Positions 63,916 to 64,000 of a stretch of DNA of 64,000 bases are shown piece by piece; position 1 is the first letter of the stretch, and every line of letters begins with the position of its first letter. The notes below the pieces were generated by a model. That model was not told where the DNA came from. It ran no database searches and saw only the letters and a program-made list of their open reading frames with translations. The translations under genes and the position numbers were made by a program. The DNA is from Pseudomonadota bacterium (GTDB lineage: Bacteria; Pseudomonadota; Alphaproteobacteria; Dongiales; Dongiaceae), in contig JACPDN010000005.1 in the NCBI GenBank assembly GCA_016183985.1, positions 248,001 to 312,000 of the forward strand, written 5' to 3'.

Positions 63916-64000
63916 CTATTCAGTCTTGTTCGCCAATGTGGCCAAGGCCGCGCGTTCGCGCATCGCCTGTTCCTGGGCGCTGGCGAGCCGTGCTTCGAAC
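63916..64000 (-). CDS. C-terminal end of an unidentified reverse-strand gene
   Basis: A reverse frame is open from the window edge to a TAG at 63916-63918 and ends with a helix-like, Ala/Glu/Arg-rich tail (AQEQAMRERAALATLANKTE). It stops six bases before the ATG of the acyl-CoA synthetase gene, so the two are probably co-transcribed. Too little is present to name it. Confidence 0.5.
   Translation of the reverse strand, partial: FEARLASAQEQAMRERAALATLANKTE

Noticed and set aside
1-64000. Search for tRNA, rRNA, CRISPR, insertion sequences and phage genes
   Set aside because: No T-loop and acceptor-stem pairs, no regularly spaced identical repeats, no transposase or integrase motifs were seen by reading; a dedicated scan could still find a short tRNA.

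Overview
The window is GC-rich, densely coded DNA from what is most likely an alphaproteobacterium of Rhodospirillales/Caulobacter type. The evidence is a divK-pleD operon, an EipB-type envelope protein, a DUF992 protein, a Pol IV with an N-terminal zinc-ribbon-like Cys pair, a serC leader-RNA candidate in front of serC-serA, and sphingolipid genes of the kind characterised in Caulobacter crescentus. No rRNA, tRNA, CRISPR array, transposase or prophage was seen. The genus cannot be fixed from the sequence alone.

Region 1 (1-14.2 kb) is the most striking part: an apparently complete bacterial sphingolipid locus. A forward set encodes the end of a fatty-acyl-AMP ligase, a CerR-like ketoceramide reductase, an acyl carrier protein and serine palmitoyltransferase. 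A reverse operon encodes a CDP-alcohol phosphotransferase, a ceramide/sphingoid kinase, a Tam41-like cytidylyltransferase and a DinB-fold protein. A second forward operon encodes a metallophosphoesterase, an LptF/LptG permease pair, a second CDP-alcohol phosphotransferase, a fatty-acid-hydroxylase-type di-iron membrane enzyme, a bCerS-like ceramide N-acyltransferase and a MobA-like nucleotidyltransferase. Read together, they could make the long-chain base, acylate, reduce and hydroxylate it, phosphorylate and CDP-activate it, add head groups, and perhaps export the product. The CDP-ceramide step and the export role are inferences.

Region 2 (14.3-31.5 kb) holds an omega-amino-acid:pyruvate aminotransferase next to a SoeABC-type molybdoenzyme (sulfur or sulfonate metabolism is plausible), then divK-pleD, DNA polymerase IV, eipB, a glyoxylate/hydroxypyruvate reductase, and a polyphosphate group (ppk1-ppx, sixA, a CYTH-CHAD protein).

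Region 3 (31.5-45.3 kb) is mixed. It has cytochromes c, a LysR-wrbA divergent pair, a reverse-strand cobalamin riboswitch in front of a 96-codon orphan gene, serC-serA with a structured leader, a small lipoprotein, an RmlD homologue that has lost its catalytic Tyr and Lys, a secreted lactonase-like hydrolase with a divergent AraC regulator, a Gly/Asp-rich secreted protein, and fhs.

Region 4 (45.4-59.6 kb) looks like a guanidino-compound (arginine, methylarginine or guanidinobutyrate) uptake and breakdown region. It has two amidinotransferase/DDAH-fold hydrolases, a polyamine-type ABC importer, a TetR regulator with a dyad operator, an arginine-transaminase-like enzyme, and an agmatinase/guanidinobutyrase-like ureohydrolase whose upstream region is full of palindromes. 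A chemoreceptor, a c-type cytochrome, a DUF992 protein and a LysR regulator are interspersed. The window ends with a PAS-PAS hybrid histidine kinase, a large NDP-forming acyl-CoA synthetase and the tail of one more reverse-strand gene.
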